This document shows, piece after piece, positions 10,220-20,963 of a stretch of DNA of 64,000 nt. The position numbers and the translations under genes were made by a program. The first letter of the stretch is position 1. Every line of letters starts with the position of its first letter. Under the pieces are notes generated by a model that worked only from the letters and a program-made list of their open reading frames with translations, ran no database searches and was not told where the DNA came from. This DNA is from Erpobdella octoculata (taxonomy: Eukaryota; Annelida; Clitellata; Hirudinida; Erpobdellidae): the NCBI GenBank assembly GCA_963978895.1, contig OZ022238.1, positions 3,637,661 to 3,701,660 on the forward strand. The letters are read 5' to 3'.

Positions 10220-11943
10220 CAGTGGCGTCACTAGGGAGATTCAAGAAGCGCGGTCCGCATCAGGTGATGCCATCACATGGGGGGCAGAAAAATATTATTA
10301 CGAGCCATTTTTCAGCGCCCATGTTGAGTTCGAAAAAGAATACAGCGCAGTTTTTTTTTAAACTTAACACAACTGAAGAAGACATAGAAAACATACCGGA
10401 ACCTGTGAACATGTTTAAGGGAAAAATAGACGAGAAAATGACTGATGTGGTTATCACAAAAGAGAACGTTGAAAAACACTTGAAGGACCTAAAAACAAAT
10501 AAAAGTCCGGGTATCGATGCATTACATCCCATGTTTTTAAGAGAAGTAAGACACGAAATAAGCGATGTGTTAGCAGAAATAATGAACAGGTCCTTGAAAA
10601 CTGGAGAAATTCCTCGTGATTGGAAAGATGCAATCATTGTACCACTCTTTAAAAAAGGTAGCAGATCTGAGGCAAGCAACTATCGTCCAGTAAGTCTCAC
10701 GTGTATTATTTGCAAAGTCATGGAAAAGATCATTCAGCTCGAATTAATGAATCACATTAGACACCACAGCATTTTGATAAACAGCCAACATGGATTCGTA
10801 CAAAGGCGATCATGTCTAACAAATTTGCTAGATTGTTTTGAAAATGTTTATACCCACTTAGATAAAGGATCCCCTGTAGACATAGTCTATCTGGATTTTG
10901 CCAAAGCCTTCGACAAAGTACCACATACACGGTTGATGAGAAAAATAGAAGCAGCTGGAATAGGAGGTAATATTCGAGGATGGATCAAAGAATGGCTAGC
11001 TGACAGAAGACAAAAAGTGGGAATTAAAGGGAAATACTCGGAGTGGAAAAGCATAAAAAGTGGTGTACCGCAAGGATCCGTTTTGGGACCATTACTATTT
11101 GTTCTGTTCATTAACGACCTTGATTTAACGACTTGTTCAAAGGTCTCAAAATTTGCTGATGACACAAAGTTATCCATGAAAGTAGAGTGTGAGCTGGATG
11201 CCGACATTTTAAGGAAAGATCTTGCAAAAATATACCAATGGTCCCTAGACTGGCAAATGATGTTCAACGTAGATAAATGCTCAGTGATGCACATGGGTAA
11301 GAGAAATCAAGAGTTTCAGTATGAGATGGGAGGCATATTTTTGAAGACATCTGAAGAGGAAAGAGATTTGGGAGTTGTAGTACACAATAGCGGCAAACCA
11401 TCAAGACAGTGTGCGGAAGCAGCAAAGCGAGCCAATAAGATATTAGGATTGGTCAAGAGAACAATAATAAGTCGAAACCAGGAAATAATTATCAGACTAT
11501 ACAAATGTTTGGTAAGACCACATTTAGAATATTGTGTACAAGCTTGGAGCCCTGTTTTAAAAAAGGACATCGTAGTGTTGGAGAAGGTACAAAGGAGGGC
11601 TACAAAGTTGATTAAGCATTTAAGCCAGTTACCTTACGAAGAAAGATTAAAACAATGCGGCTTAACAACTCTAGAGAAAAGGAGAAGTAGGGGTGACTTG
11701 ATCGAAGCCTACAAGATAATAACAGGAAAAGAGGATTTAACACCAGCAATGTTTTTCGAACAACCACCGATTCAAAGCACTAGGGGACATAGATTCAAGC
11801 TTTTTAAAAAACAAGAAAAGACTTTAAAAAAGGCTTTTTTTAGTTCTAGAGTGGTAAACATATGGAATGACTTGGACGATGACACTGTAGCATCTGAGAC
11901 TACCACATCTTTTAAAGTAGCGCTATCCAGGCATGGATACTGA
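10204..11943 (+). CDS. LINE reverse transcriptase ORF (5' chimeric), 579 codons
   Basis: Reverse transcriptase of a non-LTR element, which would copy LINE RNA into DNA at a nicked target. Seen: KTNKSPGIDALHP and SNYRPVSLT (RT blocks 0-2), motif A YLDFAKAFDKVPH with D231, SGVPQGSVLGPLLF (block 4), and the catalytic FADD at 317-320. The C-terminal region CLVRPHLEYCVQAWSP is typical of CR1/Jockey-type ORF2. No apurinic-endonuclease domain is present. Residues 1 to about 50 come from a DNA-transposon end and poly-T, not from the LINE, so this frame probably does not reflect a native start. No disabling stop or frameshift in the RT itself. Confidence 0.8.
   Translation: MKFLGSVASLGRFKKRGPHQVMPSHGGQKNIITSHFSAPMLSSKKNTAQFFFKLNTTEEDIENIPEPVNMFKGKIDEKMTDVVITKENVEKHLKDLKTNKSPGIDALHPMFLREVRHEISDVLAEIMNRSLKTGEIPRDWKDAIIVPLFKKGSRSEASNYRPVSLTCIICKVMEKIIQLELMNHIRHHSILINSQHGFVQRRSCLTNLLDCFENVYTHLDKGSPVDIVYLDFAKAFDKVPHTRLMRKIEAAGIGGNIRGWIKEWLADRRQKVGIKGKYSEWKSIKSGVPQGSVLGPLLFVLFINDLDLTTCSKVSKFADDTKLSMKVECELDADILRKDLAKIYQWSLDWQMMFNVDKCSVMHMGKRNQEFQYEMGGIFLKTSEEERDLGVVVHNSGKPSRQCAEAAKRANKILGLVKRTIISRNQEIIIRLYKCLVRPHLEYCVQAWSPVLKKDIVVLEKVQRRATKLIKHLSQLPYEERLKQCGLTTLEKRRSRGDLIEAYKIITGKEDLTPAMFFEQPPIQSTRGHRFKLFKKQEKTLKKAFFSSRVVNIWNDLDDDTVASETTTSFKVALSRHGY
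10220..10355 (+). mobile_element. DNA-transposon end fragment (CAGTGGCGTCACTAGGG)
   Basis: CAGTGGCGTCACTAGGG followed by GGTGATGCCATCACATGGGG is typical of hAT-like terminal sequence and resembles the nested element ends at 39364/41100 (CAATGGCGTCGCCA / TGGCGACGCCACTG). No matching right end is seen nearby. The LINE that follows seems to have inserted into, or replaced, the rest. Confidence 0.4.
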
Positions 11944-12106
11944 TTTTTTATGCAATTATTTATTTTTATTAGTTTATTTATCTATTATTATCATTTATTT
12001 TATTTTATTCTATTTATTATTATTTGTAATTCGAAGTGGTTGTCTATAGGCGTAAAGTCTTCTAAACCACTATAATAAACGTTATCTTATCTTATCTTAT
12101 CTTATC
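10350..12106 (+). mobile_element. 5'-truncated CR1/Jockey-like LINE
   Basis: The non-LTR retrotransposon body begins near 10350-10360, where RT-type coding similarity starts, and ends in five TTATC units (12082-12106). Just before the tail lies a 37-nt hairpin (12035-12071; arms AGTGGTT / AACCACT). The endonuclease domain is missing, so this is a 5'-truncated insertion. The RT frame is nevertheless uninterrupted, which suggests a young copy. Confidence 0.85.
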
Positions 12107-12695
12107 TAACCACCATTTTAGTACAAAGCGATATTTCCAATTTCCTTCCTAACCCAATCATCATTCGTCAAACTTATTTTTTTCATTTATTGGACCTGAA
12201 AACTTAGGAGCGATGACAAATTATTAATCAGAATAGTGTTTAACCGGGAAGTTTTCAGTAACTTTTGTAATCCACAAACCGGTTCGACTTTTGACTGAAA
12301 CCATATAGTCCAATTTTCACTTTTCCTGTTATGAATGTGAATGTTTTTCAAAACCTTGCTTTTATAGTTTTATTTAACTTCTACCAAAAAAATTGAAAAA
12401 AAATCTAAAGAAAGACGTTGCATTTGATTAGATGGATACTAATATTGTGATAATTATTATAATCGTTGATTATTTAGTATATTAGTCACGCACTTAGTGG
12501 GAAGAAAGAGATAAAAGTTTAGAGAAATGTGGCGTCAGATTGAAAAAAACATTATAATTATTATTTAAACCCGTTCATTAAGCAATCAATTTATACGTTA
12601 AATTTTAAAAAATATTAGTTAGATAAATTTAAGTTTTTTTTTTATCAATTTTTGATTTCAAAATAATTTTTTATTCATTACATGTTAACAGCTTA
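12107..12695. other. Intergenic, no gene recognised
   Basis: AT-rich spacer between two LINE copies; nothing recognisable. Confidence 0.4.
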
Positions 12696-13215
12696 TTTAT
12701 TTATTTATTTAATATTAGAAGACCGGCGAAAGCTTTACACCTTCTTGCTGCATTAGTAATTATAACACACATACAAAACGTCTGGTCTTCTAACAACATG
12801 TTCTTGAAATTAACCAAACACTCCGCACATACCACATTGTTTGGCAAGTCATTCAACAATTTAACGACTCTCATAGAGAAACTGAAACTTCGAATTTTTT
12901 TGTTTGACTTTTGCATTTCTAATTTCAACACTGATTACCCTTGATCTTACTTATTTCTTTCAATTTTAGTCCTGGAATAAACGTCATGCCGAAGTATCCG
13001 TGCAGAAGCTTGAACGTTTCGATCATGTCTCCTCTGTTTCTTCGGTACGTCACCGAGGGAAAGTTGAGGTACTTCAATATTTCGTCATAGCTCAAATTTT
13101 GGCATCGTCGTGGGATTTCGGTTGTTTTTTTTTTAACCTTCTCAAGTTCTCTCTGCAAACCTTCAACCTGTGGAGACCACACACTGACAGTATATTCCAA
13201 CCTACTTCTCACTAA
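12690..13215 (-). pseudogene. LINE ORF2 C-terminal remnant
   Basis: Read on the minus strand, 13212-12925 gives RSRLEYTVSVWSPQ and RRNRGDMIETFKLLHGY. After a frameshift near 12928, 12931-12701 gives FSFSMRVVKLLNDLPNNVV. This is the tail of a CR1/Jockey-type ORF2, homologous in layout to the end of the LINE at 10350 but divergent. It ends at the AAATAAATAAATAAAT-type tail (complement of 12692-12711). The RT core is absent. Confidence 0.8.
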
Positions 13216-13922
13216 GGAGATATCCAGACAGACAATTGATTTAAAATGAATGTAAGATTGATTGGTTCACTTTTGATGGATATTATTTTATTATTACTTG
13301 CAATATTTACTTGTTTGTTACAGTTTCAAAAGTTTTGAAGACTATGTCTGTTTCTCTGTCATTCTTACATAGACAACAGTAACAAAAAACTGTTGGTATA
13401 CAAGATGGAGATCATAAATTTTCCAGTAAAATAAATTTCTTTCAACCAATAATGTATATTTGATGGTTGGTTAATAAGAATCTAAGCATGTAAGAGAATT
13501 GGTGAAACCCATATAATTACTTATCTATTACAACATATATTTCACAACAGATCATAAATAACAAAAATAATTAGCACTAAAACATCAGGCGAGTATATCG
13601 ACATTGCACGTCCCAATGTATACACATCAAGCACGCCATAATAGCAACCAGCGTCATTCCATTAGAGCATCCTTAAATGTCCACAATCGAAATAATAATT
13701 ATTTGTTGTATTCATAATTGAAAATCATAATTCAGAGTGTAGTTCTTTAAAGTAGTTCTATAAATTTGATTATCAAATGTTTATACGGTTTTAAGAAGAT
13801 ATCACAACAATTGAGTTTTTAAAATGAATAACATGCACTATGTACAACACATTTGTGCAAACACAATAGTTAAATATCGATCTTCATGTGGGGACTTTAA
13901 ACAAAAGTTTCCAGATCAACGA
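13216..13922. other. Intergenic, no gene recognised
   Basis: AT-rich 3' flank of the minus-strand channel gene; no gene, RNA or repeat structure recognised. Confidence 0.4.
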
Positions 13923-15479
13923 TTAGATTTCGAGACCAGAATGTATTTTTGAACAGCACTTGCACTCTCTTAGAATAGCTGCCAAACTAAAGAAAAATTC
14001 GACAACCTCCACAATAGTCATAATTGTGACACCCAACCACAAGCTGAGACTTCCACCAACCGTGCCAACCATGTATTCCCAGGTATATACAGCTGAATCA
14101 GTTTCTGAATGCGGTTTATCTAATATAAATAAAATTTTGATTTGCAAGAAATTGGATTTGATTTTATCGTTGTCTTTAAAGTATCTATTTAGTTGTTCCA
14201 ACCTAATACTACCGTTTTTGTAATTATCAATTGTTTCTTTGTAATCTATAAAATAGTCGTAAAGTTTTCTATCGGCCGATAAATGTTCTCTTATGTAATG
14301 TTCAAAAAATTCTTCATGTAGAGAAACATGAGGCCAGTCATTGACACTATGAATTTCTTGATCATAGTAGGTTTCAAAGCAAGGATCTTTACAATTTTTT
14401 TCACATCCTTCGTATTGTGTCTTATGAATATCACCGCCAACGCACACTAACTCATCATAGGCTTTGCGCACCATTTCTATCATTGTTAGTTCATCCAGTG
14501 TGTTGTTTCGTAATGTTAAAGAAGTGTTCACACAAATGTTTGTACTTTGAAATTTTGGCGGAATCATTACGTTTGATGTTACGCAGTTGCACGATTTGAA
14601 AACATTTTCTTGAATGCATTGTGAAACGCACTGAAAGTAACTATAGCCAGTTTCTTCGTTTTCATTCAGAAACATTCTTTGTTCACAACCTTTAATACAA
14701 TACGGCTTATCTAGAATTGTTTTAACGTTCATCGAAATTTTGACTAACGTATCAGTTCCTGTGCCGATGTTGAATTCTTTGGATATGTCGTTTATTATTC
14801 CGGGAGCGGATAAACCAAATTTAACTCCATTAGGATACAAATCGTTGTTTTCAATAGTATTTAGTACTTCAAATAAGGTGTTAGTGTAAATTATCATTGT
14901 GATGGAGTCAACTTCATTTTTGCAAGATTTAGAAACCTGAAACAAATGACATTTATAGAAAACAGGATGATAAAATGTGCTTTCTTTTAGTTCACAATCT
15001 ACTTTTTGATTTGCTGAATCTAACATGGTGTATTTTACTAGAAAAGGAATCACAGTGTTAACAGATTCACTATCTTTAGGAAGAGATATCAAAAAACTTT
15101 GAAAAAGATCCGACAAATTAGTGGTAATATTGTCTGTTTTGTTCAAGTTTTGTATAATATCTGTGATTTGTTTGCTGTATTCAACTGGTGTTAAAAACCT
15201 TTCATAGTTTATTTCAGAATTGGTTGGCTGGAGCTTACAGAACGTGAGTGCCGGAAATACATTCGAAGCTCTTAATTCTCCAAAGGATCTTTTGTAAGGA
15301 TACGTATTGTAATTTACAAACAGATTTGCCAACTGCCAAACAAGAATTCCCGTACATCCGATGCCAGCACATAACCACATGATTTTAAAGAACATTCTTT
15401 CTGACTTGATAATCTTCGATACTCCCCTAATCGAAACGTTCTCACCAAATCTTACGCATTCTTCTTTCACACGATTCAT
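13923..15479 (-). CDS. DEG/ENaC-family cation channel subunit, 518 aa
   Basis: First minus-strand member of the array. Seen: FGENVSIRGVSKI (R18, G19), TM1 about 33-56 (GCTGILVWQL), then NVFPALTFCKLQP. The ectodomain has YPNGVKF, GTGTDTLVK, LDKPYCIKGCE, CVNTSLTL, PCFETYY and DWPHVS. TM2 begins YTWEYMVGTVGGSLSLWL and the filter is GVT (483-485). Odd: the cytosolic tail carries a Cys cluster (C506, C508, C509 in CKCCSK), a plausible lipidation or redox site, by inference only. It sits head-to-head with the plus-strand gene at 16570, with about 1.1 kb between starts. Intronless, full family length, start fixed by alignment with the other N termini. Confidence 0.94.
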   Translation of the reverse strand: MNRVKEECVRFGENVSIRGVSKIIKSERMFFKIMWLCAGIGCTGILVWQLANLFVNYNTYPYKRSFGELRASNVFPALTFCKLQPTNSEINYERFLTPVEYSKQITDIIQNLNKTDNITTNLSDLFQSFLISLPKDSESVNTVIPFLVKYTMLDSANQKVDCELKESTFYHPVFYKCHLFQVSKSCKNEVDSITMIIYTNTLFEVLNTIENNDLYPNGVKFGLSAPGIINDISKEFNIGTGTDTLVKISMNVKTILDKPYCIKGCEQRMFLNENEETGYSYFQCVSQCIQENVFKSCNCVTSNVMIPPKFQSTNICVNTSLTLRNNTLDELTMIEMVRKAYDELVCVGGDIHKTQYEGCEKNCKDPCFETYYDQEIHSVNDWPHVSLHEEFFEHYIREHLSADRKLYDYFIDYKETIDNYKNGSIRLEQLNRYFKDNDKIKSNFLQIKILFILDKPHSETDSAVYTWEYMVGTVGGSLSLWLGVTIMTIVEVVEFFFSLAAILRECKCCSKIHSGLEI

Positions 15480-16403
15480 AATTATTTTTTTATTGTTAAA
15501 TAATTATTTTTAAAAACCGTTTGATGATTTACCGGAAGACAAATTTATTCAGATGCGCTTAAAATATCAATCGTCAACGAAAATATAGATAACTCAAAAA
15601 TGTTGAATAAAAACAAGTGATCTACCTGAATTGTACCACCATATATATTGCATTCACTGCTGCTTCAGCAATAATGAAGATGCGTTGGTTTATTATTTTT
15701 AGTGTCAATAAACCAGTGTCAATACTGTTCTGAAAACATATTGAATTTTCTTTGTGTGATTAACGTACGTTTCTATTTTTAAGTTTGAAAAATAATTGTA
15801 TAATCAAATATAATTTTAGCAACAAAAAATTATGCCTGTAAATTAAATCCATTTCATTTGGTTTGTGGAATATTTCATACATTTATTTGTCGAATTGCTT
15901 CTCGATCTGATGTCTTCTTTTTCACAAATGATGACACTCCAATTATGATCAAATTTGGTGATTTTATGCAATACACTATGCATTTTTTTCATGCAATTAT
16001 TGACCTTAACTTGATTTTCGTCTGTTAATTGTTTCTGGAATCAGTTATAAGAGGTCCATTTTGCCTGAGTTTTGTTATAAATTTTTTAATCACTTCCCAT
16101 GTAGCTACAGGTTTTAATTTTATAACAACCGTATAATGGTTGATAACACATTAATTGATATTGTTACGATATTGCCACTCCTATGAAAAAGTAGTTCCAT
16201 AGATATAGCAATTATTTAGCCTTTTTTGACAAACCTTTTTAACAATGTTTTTTTTATTTACTTGCTCAATTAAAGATTCAATAAGTATAAGTTGTTAGTT
16301 AAATTTTTTTTCCTAAAATGTACGAAACACAGCTCTAATTGTTTCCAGCCTGAGATCGTATGCATGGACACGACCTTGTCATTTCCATTCTCTCTATCCC
16401 GGA
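15480..16403. other. Shared upstream region of two divergent channel genes
   Basis: AT-rich region between divergent starts at 15479 (-) and 16570 (+). No coding similarity. Apart from the TATA box listed separately, no element can be assigned with confidence. Confidence 0.4.
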
Positions 16404-16413
16404 GATATAAATA
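16404..16413 (+). promoter_or_regulatory. TATA box of the 16570 channel gene
   Basis: GATATAAATA in a locally GC-richer context (TCCCGGAGATATAAATACAG), about 165 bp before the chosen start codon. It is the clearest core-promoter match on the plus strand and supports transcription starting near 16435. An initiation there also makes the ATG at 16570 a reasonable start after a short leader. Confidence 0.55.
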
Positions 16414-16569
16414 CAGTAGCCGTGATAGCTTATACCGCAGGCTTTCTTTAACAATAATTTTGTTCCTAACAACTTGTTGTTGCATTTGACTTTTTTTATT
16501 CAACCAACGAGAACTGTACGAAAAAGAGTCAACAAATCGCTTCAAAGGAATTTACTGATAAAAAAAAAC

Positions 16570-18129
16570 ATGATCCGCCTGAATGAGGAATTTTCTAAAT
16601 TTAGCGATGACGTTTCCATCCAGTTTGTGTCAAAAATCGTCAAATCACAAAATGTAGTTTTTAAAATCATGTGGCTGCTTACTGCTATTGGATGTACGGG
16701 AATGCTGACGTGGCAGCTTGTAAATCTAATTCAGAGCTACAATTCGAGCCCATATACGACTACATACGGAGTCCTGACGACTCCAAACGTATTTCCTTCT
16801 CTAACATTTTGCAGTTTACAGCCAAAATTATCTCAAATTGATTACGATGACTATCTATCAGAAGACGAATTTGTTTATAATATTGTAAATCTTATAAACC
16901 CACACACAACTAGCGGGTTTATGAAATATTTTTATCTCAAACAAAGTCTTAAGGCCAAACAATTTTATTTTTCATCGCTTCCGAAATATAGCAAAACAAT
17001 CAAAAATTCAATTCCATTTGTAGTAGATTACGTGTTTTCAGACTATGAAGAGCAGTTAGTGAGAAACAAAAACTGCACTTTAGAAAAGGAAATTCTTTAT
17101 CATTCTTTTTATTACAACTGCTACTCTTATCGAATATCAGAACATTGCGAATTTAAAATAAAATCTCTTACTATGCTAATCTACTCGAATACCTTGTACG
17201 AATTTCAGGATCGATTCGATTTTATGCAAAACGGTTTAGACAGCGAGGGAGTGCTGGTTTCTTTGAGCAAGCCTGGTGATGTTGCTAACCTGTTTGATGG
17301 AGTTATTCTTGGGATTGGATCTAATACGGTTGTAAAAATGTCTATGAACGTTAAAACCACATTGGATGAACCTTTCACAGCAGACGGCTGCCACATCGAA
17401 AGCGTTTTAAAGGATGGTGCGAATACTAGCTACAACGTAGATTCTTGTAAAAGTTGGTGCATTCAGAAAAGCGTACTTGAGAAATGTGAATGCGTTTTGC
17501 CATATATGTTTATAAATCCAAGTCTGCGAGATATCAACATCTGCAATAATATCACATTGACGTCTAGAAGACAGGATCCGGATAATGAAACTAAAGTCCA
17601 AATGATTATAAAAGCATTTCTGAAAAAAGATTGTGCTTTTAAAGCTTTCAGTAAAACATACAACAGCTGCAATAGGACTTGCAAAGATCCATGCGTTGAG
17701 ACTTACTACGATCAAGTCGTACAGACACTACACGACTGGCCTCGCATTTCTCAACACAAGCATTTTTTTGAAACATATATTAGAAACTATCTCATCCCCG
17801 GAACCGTGCTGTATGGTTATTATAAAAATTACATCGACACGATTGATGGGTACAATGTCGGTAACATTACACTTGATCAATTGAATGCGTTCTTTAAAAA
17901 CTCAAATAATATTAGATCAAATTTTCTGCAAGTGAAGTTTACATTCAAAAACAACAAGCCGCTCTCAATAACGGATAGTCCTGTTTACACTTGGGAATCA
18001 ATGCTTGGAACCGTCGGAGGAACGCTCAGCTTGTGGCTCGGTGCTACGTTTATGACCTTCATTGAAATAATTGAATTTTTCTTGAATGTTATAACAGCTA
18101 GCAAAAATGGATGTGCTGTCAAAAAATAA
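16570..18129 (+). CDS. DEG/ENaC-family cation channel subunit, 519 aa
   Basis: Intronless DEG/ENaC subunit. The open frame extends 32 codons upstream (to 16474). I start at the Met at 16570 because MIRLNEEFSKFSDDVS aligns with every other N terminus in the array, while the extension has no counterpart. Seen: TM1 about 33-56 (GCTGMLTWQL), NVFPSLTFCSLQPK, SEGVLV, LDEPFTADGC, CNNITLT, PCVETYYDQ, DWPRIS. TM2 starts GGTLSLWL with filter GAT (491-493). Most divergent gating motif of the array: SIQFVSKI has Gln-Phe (Q18, F19) where the family has His-Gly and its sisters Arg-Gly. The typical LDKPY is LDEPF. Whether this subunit gates normally is an open question. Confidence 0.92.
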   Translation: MIRLNEEFSKFSDDVSIQFVSKIVKSQNVVFKIMWLLTAIGCTGMLTWQLVNLIQSYNSSPYTTTYGVLTTPNVFPSLTFCSLQPKLSQIDYDDYLSEDEFVYNIVNLINPHTTSGFMKYFYLKQSLKAKQFYFSSLPKYSKTIKNSIPFVVDYVFSDYEEQLVRNKNCTLEKEILYHSFYYNCYSYRISEHCEFKIKSLTMLIYSNTLYEFQDRFDFMQNGLDSEGVLVSLSKPGDVANLFDGVILGIGSNTVVKMSMNVKTTLDEPFTADGCHIESVLKDGANTSYNVDSCKSWCIQKSVLEKCECVLPYMFINPSLRDINICNNITLTSRRQDPDNETKVQMIIKAFLKKDCAFKAFSKTYNSCNRTCKDPCVETYYDQVVQTLHDWPRISQHKHFFETYIRNYLIPGTVLYGYYKNYIDTIDGYNVGNITLDQLNAFFKNSNNIRSNFLQVKFTFKNNKPLSITDSPVYTWESMLGTVGGTLSLWLGATFMTFIEIIEFFLNVITASKNGCAVKK

Positions 18130-18476
18130 CTTGCTAGTCGTAAGCTTTAAATTGCGAATTTTCTAATTTCAATTTCATGCCTCATTTTATTTGTGCTTTA
18201 TTTATTACGATAACCATAAGACAATTTTTATTCAATTATTGGCTATCTTTAATACTGTTTGTGTTGCTGCAATTAGGAAACCAAGCTTGTTTTTTTTTCA
18301 AACTCAGTAATTACAACAATGGTGAGTTTATAGTTTGCACGTTTTGCTATTTGCACAAACGACTTTTTTAGAGAATAAGTAGCCGATTAATGAGTATTTT
18401 GTTTTGCCATATTAAAGAGAACACCAATCACATTTTTATTCTCTTTTTCTTATCATAACACAGTTCTACCAACAAT
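18130..18476. other. 3' flank, no gene recognised
   Basis: AT-rich 3' region of the plus-strand channel gene; nothing recognisable. The start of a duplicated block lies at about 18477. Confidence 0.4.
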
Positions 18477-19289
18477 GTGCTCTATTTATGCATGTATACC
18501 CAGAGGAAATAAGTTATAGTTTTTCTTACTTCAGAAGGTAAATGGAAAATTTATCGTGATATAATTCAACCATGGTTTAATCACTTTTAATTGTTATTTA
18601 GAACGCATAAACTAAAAAAAATCTGAAGAAAAACATTTTGGTTAAAGAACTAAATCAATAGTTTTTTTTCATTTTTTATTTGCTAAAACAGGGGATAAAC
18701 CAGTGACCATAAAATTTTAGAAAATTTTAAATACAACTAAATAAATAAAAATAATACTAATAAAATAATGAAATGTAATGCATTTTAAAATCTTTATTTT
18801 TTAATAGTATTAAAATGGACTCTGCCTAGGTTACAGATCCGTCATACCGTCTGAGCCGCAATGCCTCACAGCGAATGTAGGTGTAAAAGGATAACTTAGT
18901 CACTTGTTGTTTTAACAAATCACGCTACAATGTTAATAATAACTGTTTTTTCGCTGTGCATAGTAGTGATGTCATAAACTTTTTATTGTTTTATTGCACG
19001 ACACTGATTAAAAATATTTTTGGTTATAATTAACAATATAAAACATCAAAATAAATAAGATATAAGCGTCATAAAACAACAAGAACATTGATTATAAGTT
19101 TACTGGAAAATTATGATTTTAATAAACAACATATTAAAAAACAAATTTGAAACAAATATTTCAATAATAATACAAAATTTAAAAAAAAGATGAGGCAAAG
19201 AGCGAAAATATTTGTGAAGTAGTTTTCACATTGAAAACCAAGCATTGATTCATTTATGGTTAACAAATGTAAACAAATCAATTAAATGA

Positions 19290-20861
19290 TTAGTTAACAA
19301 ATGAGAACTTTGAACAAATTATATATTCTTTTAATAGGACAATTATTAATTTGAATAAAAACTCGATAACTTCAACAAATGTCATGATGGTAACTCCCAA
19401 CCACAAACTCAGACTTCCACCAACACTGCTAAGCATGAATTCCCAACTGTAAACAGGAGAATCAGTAATTGAAGAAGGTTTATCAGATGGGAAATTTAAC
19501 TTGACTTGCAAAAATTTTGATCGGATTTTGTCGTTGTTTTTAAAAAATTCATTCAATTCTTTTTTTGTCACGTTATTATTATTGTTATAATTATCAATTA
19601 TGTCATAGTAATCTTTGAAATAGTTGTAAGTGTTACCGCTTTGTGGAATCCCATGTACTCGTATGTAGTCATCAAAAAAATCTTTCTGTAAAGAAACCTT
19701 TGGCCAGCCAAACACAGTTTGAATATTTTTTTCGTAAAAGCTCTCTACGCAAGGCGTTTTACAATTTAGGACGCAATTTGTGTATAAATCGGCTAGAACA
19801 CTTTCTTCACACAAGAGCTGTTCAAATGCTGTGTCTATCTTGTTAGTAATTTCATTATCCAAGTTATTTCTTGACATCAAAGTAGTGTTTCCACATAAAG
19901 TTTCATTGTTAAACATAGGAGGAAGATAGATATTTCCGGAAACGCATTGACATTTTTCTAAAACCTTGTCCTGCATACATTTGAATTTGCAAAGATGAGT
20001 TCCATAAAGAGTTTTTGAAGACTCGTCTATGTATTTCTTACTTTCACAGCCTTCATTAGTGTACGGTTTGTCTAAAACTGTTTTAATTTTCATTGACATT
20101 TCAATTAACAAATCACTTTCTGGACTAAGAATAAATCCGTTTGATATATCACCATAATAACCGGGAGCAGTTAACAGTATTTTAACTCCATCTGAATTTA
20201 TATCTAAATTTCTGAAATCAAAAGATTCCTGATCATCATATGTTGTATTTGTATATAAGATCATTTTAAGAGATTTTATTGAAATGTTGCACAGTTTTGA
20301 AATCTTATATAAATAACAACCGTAAAACTGCTGATTAATAATTTCCTCATGTATTTGAAAAGCGCAATTTTTATCATCAACGGGCTGCTCAATAACGCCT
20401 TTCAATACGTAGTCGACTAATAGAGGAATACGTTCGTCAGAATTTATTTTATACTTGGGAAGAGAAGAAAGATAACTTGCAGATATTAACCATGTAGGTT
20501 CAATAAAGGCAAATTTCTCATTATTCAAAGTTGGTAAAAAAGCAGTTATTTTGTTTTTATACTCTTTCAGTGTTAAATATTCGTCGTTATCAATTTGAGC
20601 TAATTTTGTTTTCATGCTACAAATAGTTACTGATGGAAACACATTATGAAACGGTAAGCCTCCATAAGCAGTTCTATAAGGATGCGAAATGTAGTTGAGA
20701 AGCAATGTAGAAAGTTGCCAAACAAGAACTCCTGTACTTCCAAGAACAGCACAAAGCCACAAGATCTTAAAAAAACGTTTTTTTGACTTAACGATCTTCG
20801 ACACTCCACGCACAGAGACTGTTTCACTAAAATTAACAAATTCTTTTTCAACGTGAGACAT
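19290..20861 (-). CDS. DEG/ENaC-family cation channel subunit, 523 aa
   Basis: Minus-strand, intronless member inside duplication unit A. Seen: FSETVSVRGVSKI (R18, G19), TM1 about 33-56 (GSTGVLVWQL), NVFPSVTICSMKTK, NSDGVKI, LDKPYTNEGCE, CGNTTLM, PCVESFYEKNIQT and GWPKVS. TM2 begins YSWEFMLSSVGGSLSLWL with filter GVT (489-491). It shares long identical stretches with the gene at 29136 (for example LDKPYTNEGCE and the SSKTLYGTHLCKFKC block), so the two are recent paralogues. An (AT)n tract begins about 210 bp upstream of the start, as in its duplicate. Gating stimulus unknown. Confidence 0.94.
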   Translation of the reverse strand: MSHVEKEFVNFSETVSVRGVSKIVKSKKRFFKILWLCAVLGSTGVLVWQLSTLLLNYISHPYRTAYGGLPFHNVFPSVTICSMKTKLAQIDNDEYLTLKEYKNKITAFLPTLNNEKFAFIEPTWLISASYLSSLPKYKINSDERIPLLVDYVLKGVIEQPVDDKNCAFQIHEEIINQQFYGCYLYKISKLCNISIKSLKMILYTNTTYDDQESFDFRNLDINSDGVKILLTAPGYYGDISNGFILSPESDLLIEMSMKIKTVLDKPYTNEGCESKKYIDESSKTLYGTHLCKFKCMQDKVLEKCQCVSGNIYLPPMFNNETLCGNTTLMSRNNLDNEITNKIDTAFEQLLCEESVLADLYTNCVLNCKTPCVESFYEKNIQTVFGWPKVSLQKDFFDDYIRVHGIPQSGNTYNYFKDYYDIIDNYNNNNNVTKKELNEFFKNNDKIRSKFLQVKLNFPSDKPSSITDSPVYSWEFMLSSVGGSLSLWLGVTIMTFVEVIEFLFKLIIVLLKEYIICSKFSFVN

Positions 20862-20930
20862 TAGATGTTTTTTAAACGATCAATTATAGTTTTCAAAATT
20901 CTTTTTGATAGAGCTATTCTAATTCTTTAG

Positions 20931-20963
20931 AAAAACCTGATCAACAAGCAAATTATTCGTGAG
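20931..20963 (-). promoter_or_regulatory. Conserved upstream block of channel genes
   Basis: On the minus strand this reads GAATAATTTGCTTGTTGATC followed by AGGTTTTT. Closely similar blocks precede the genes at 29136 (30772-30802) and 35719 (37341-37376), at about 50-110 bp before each ATG. It is likely core-promoter or leader sequence; the retained TCAGGTTTTT part suggests function or simply recent descent. Confidence 0.4.

Noticed and set aside
16474..16569. 32-codon N-terminal extension of the 16570 channel
   Set aside because: No other array member has such an extension and the family N terminus starts exactly at the internal Met.
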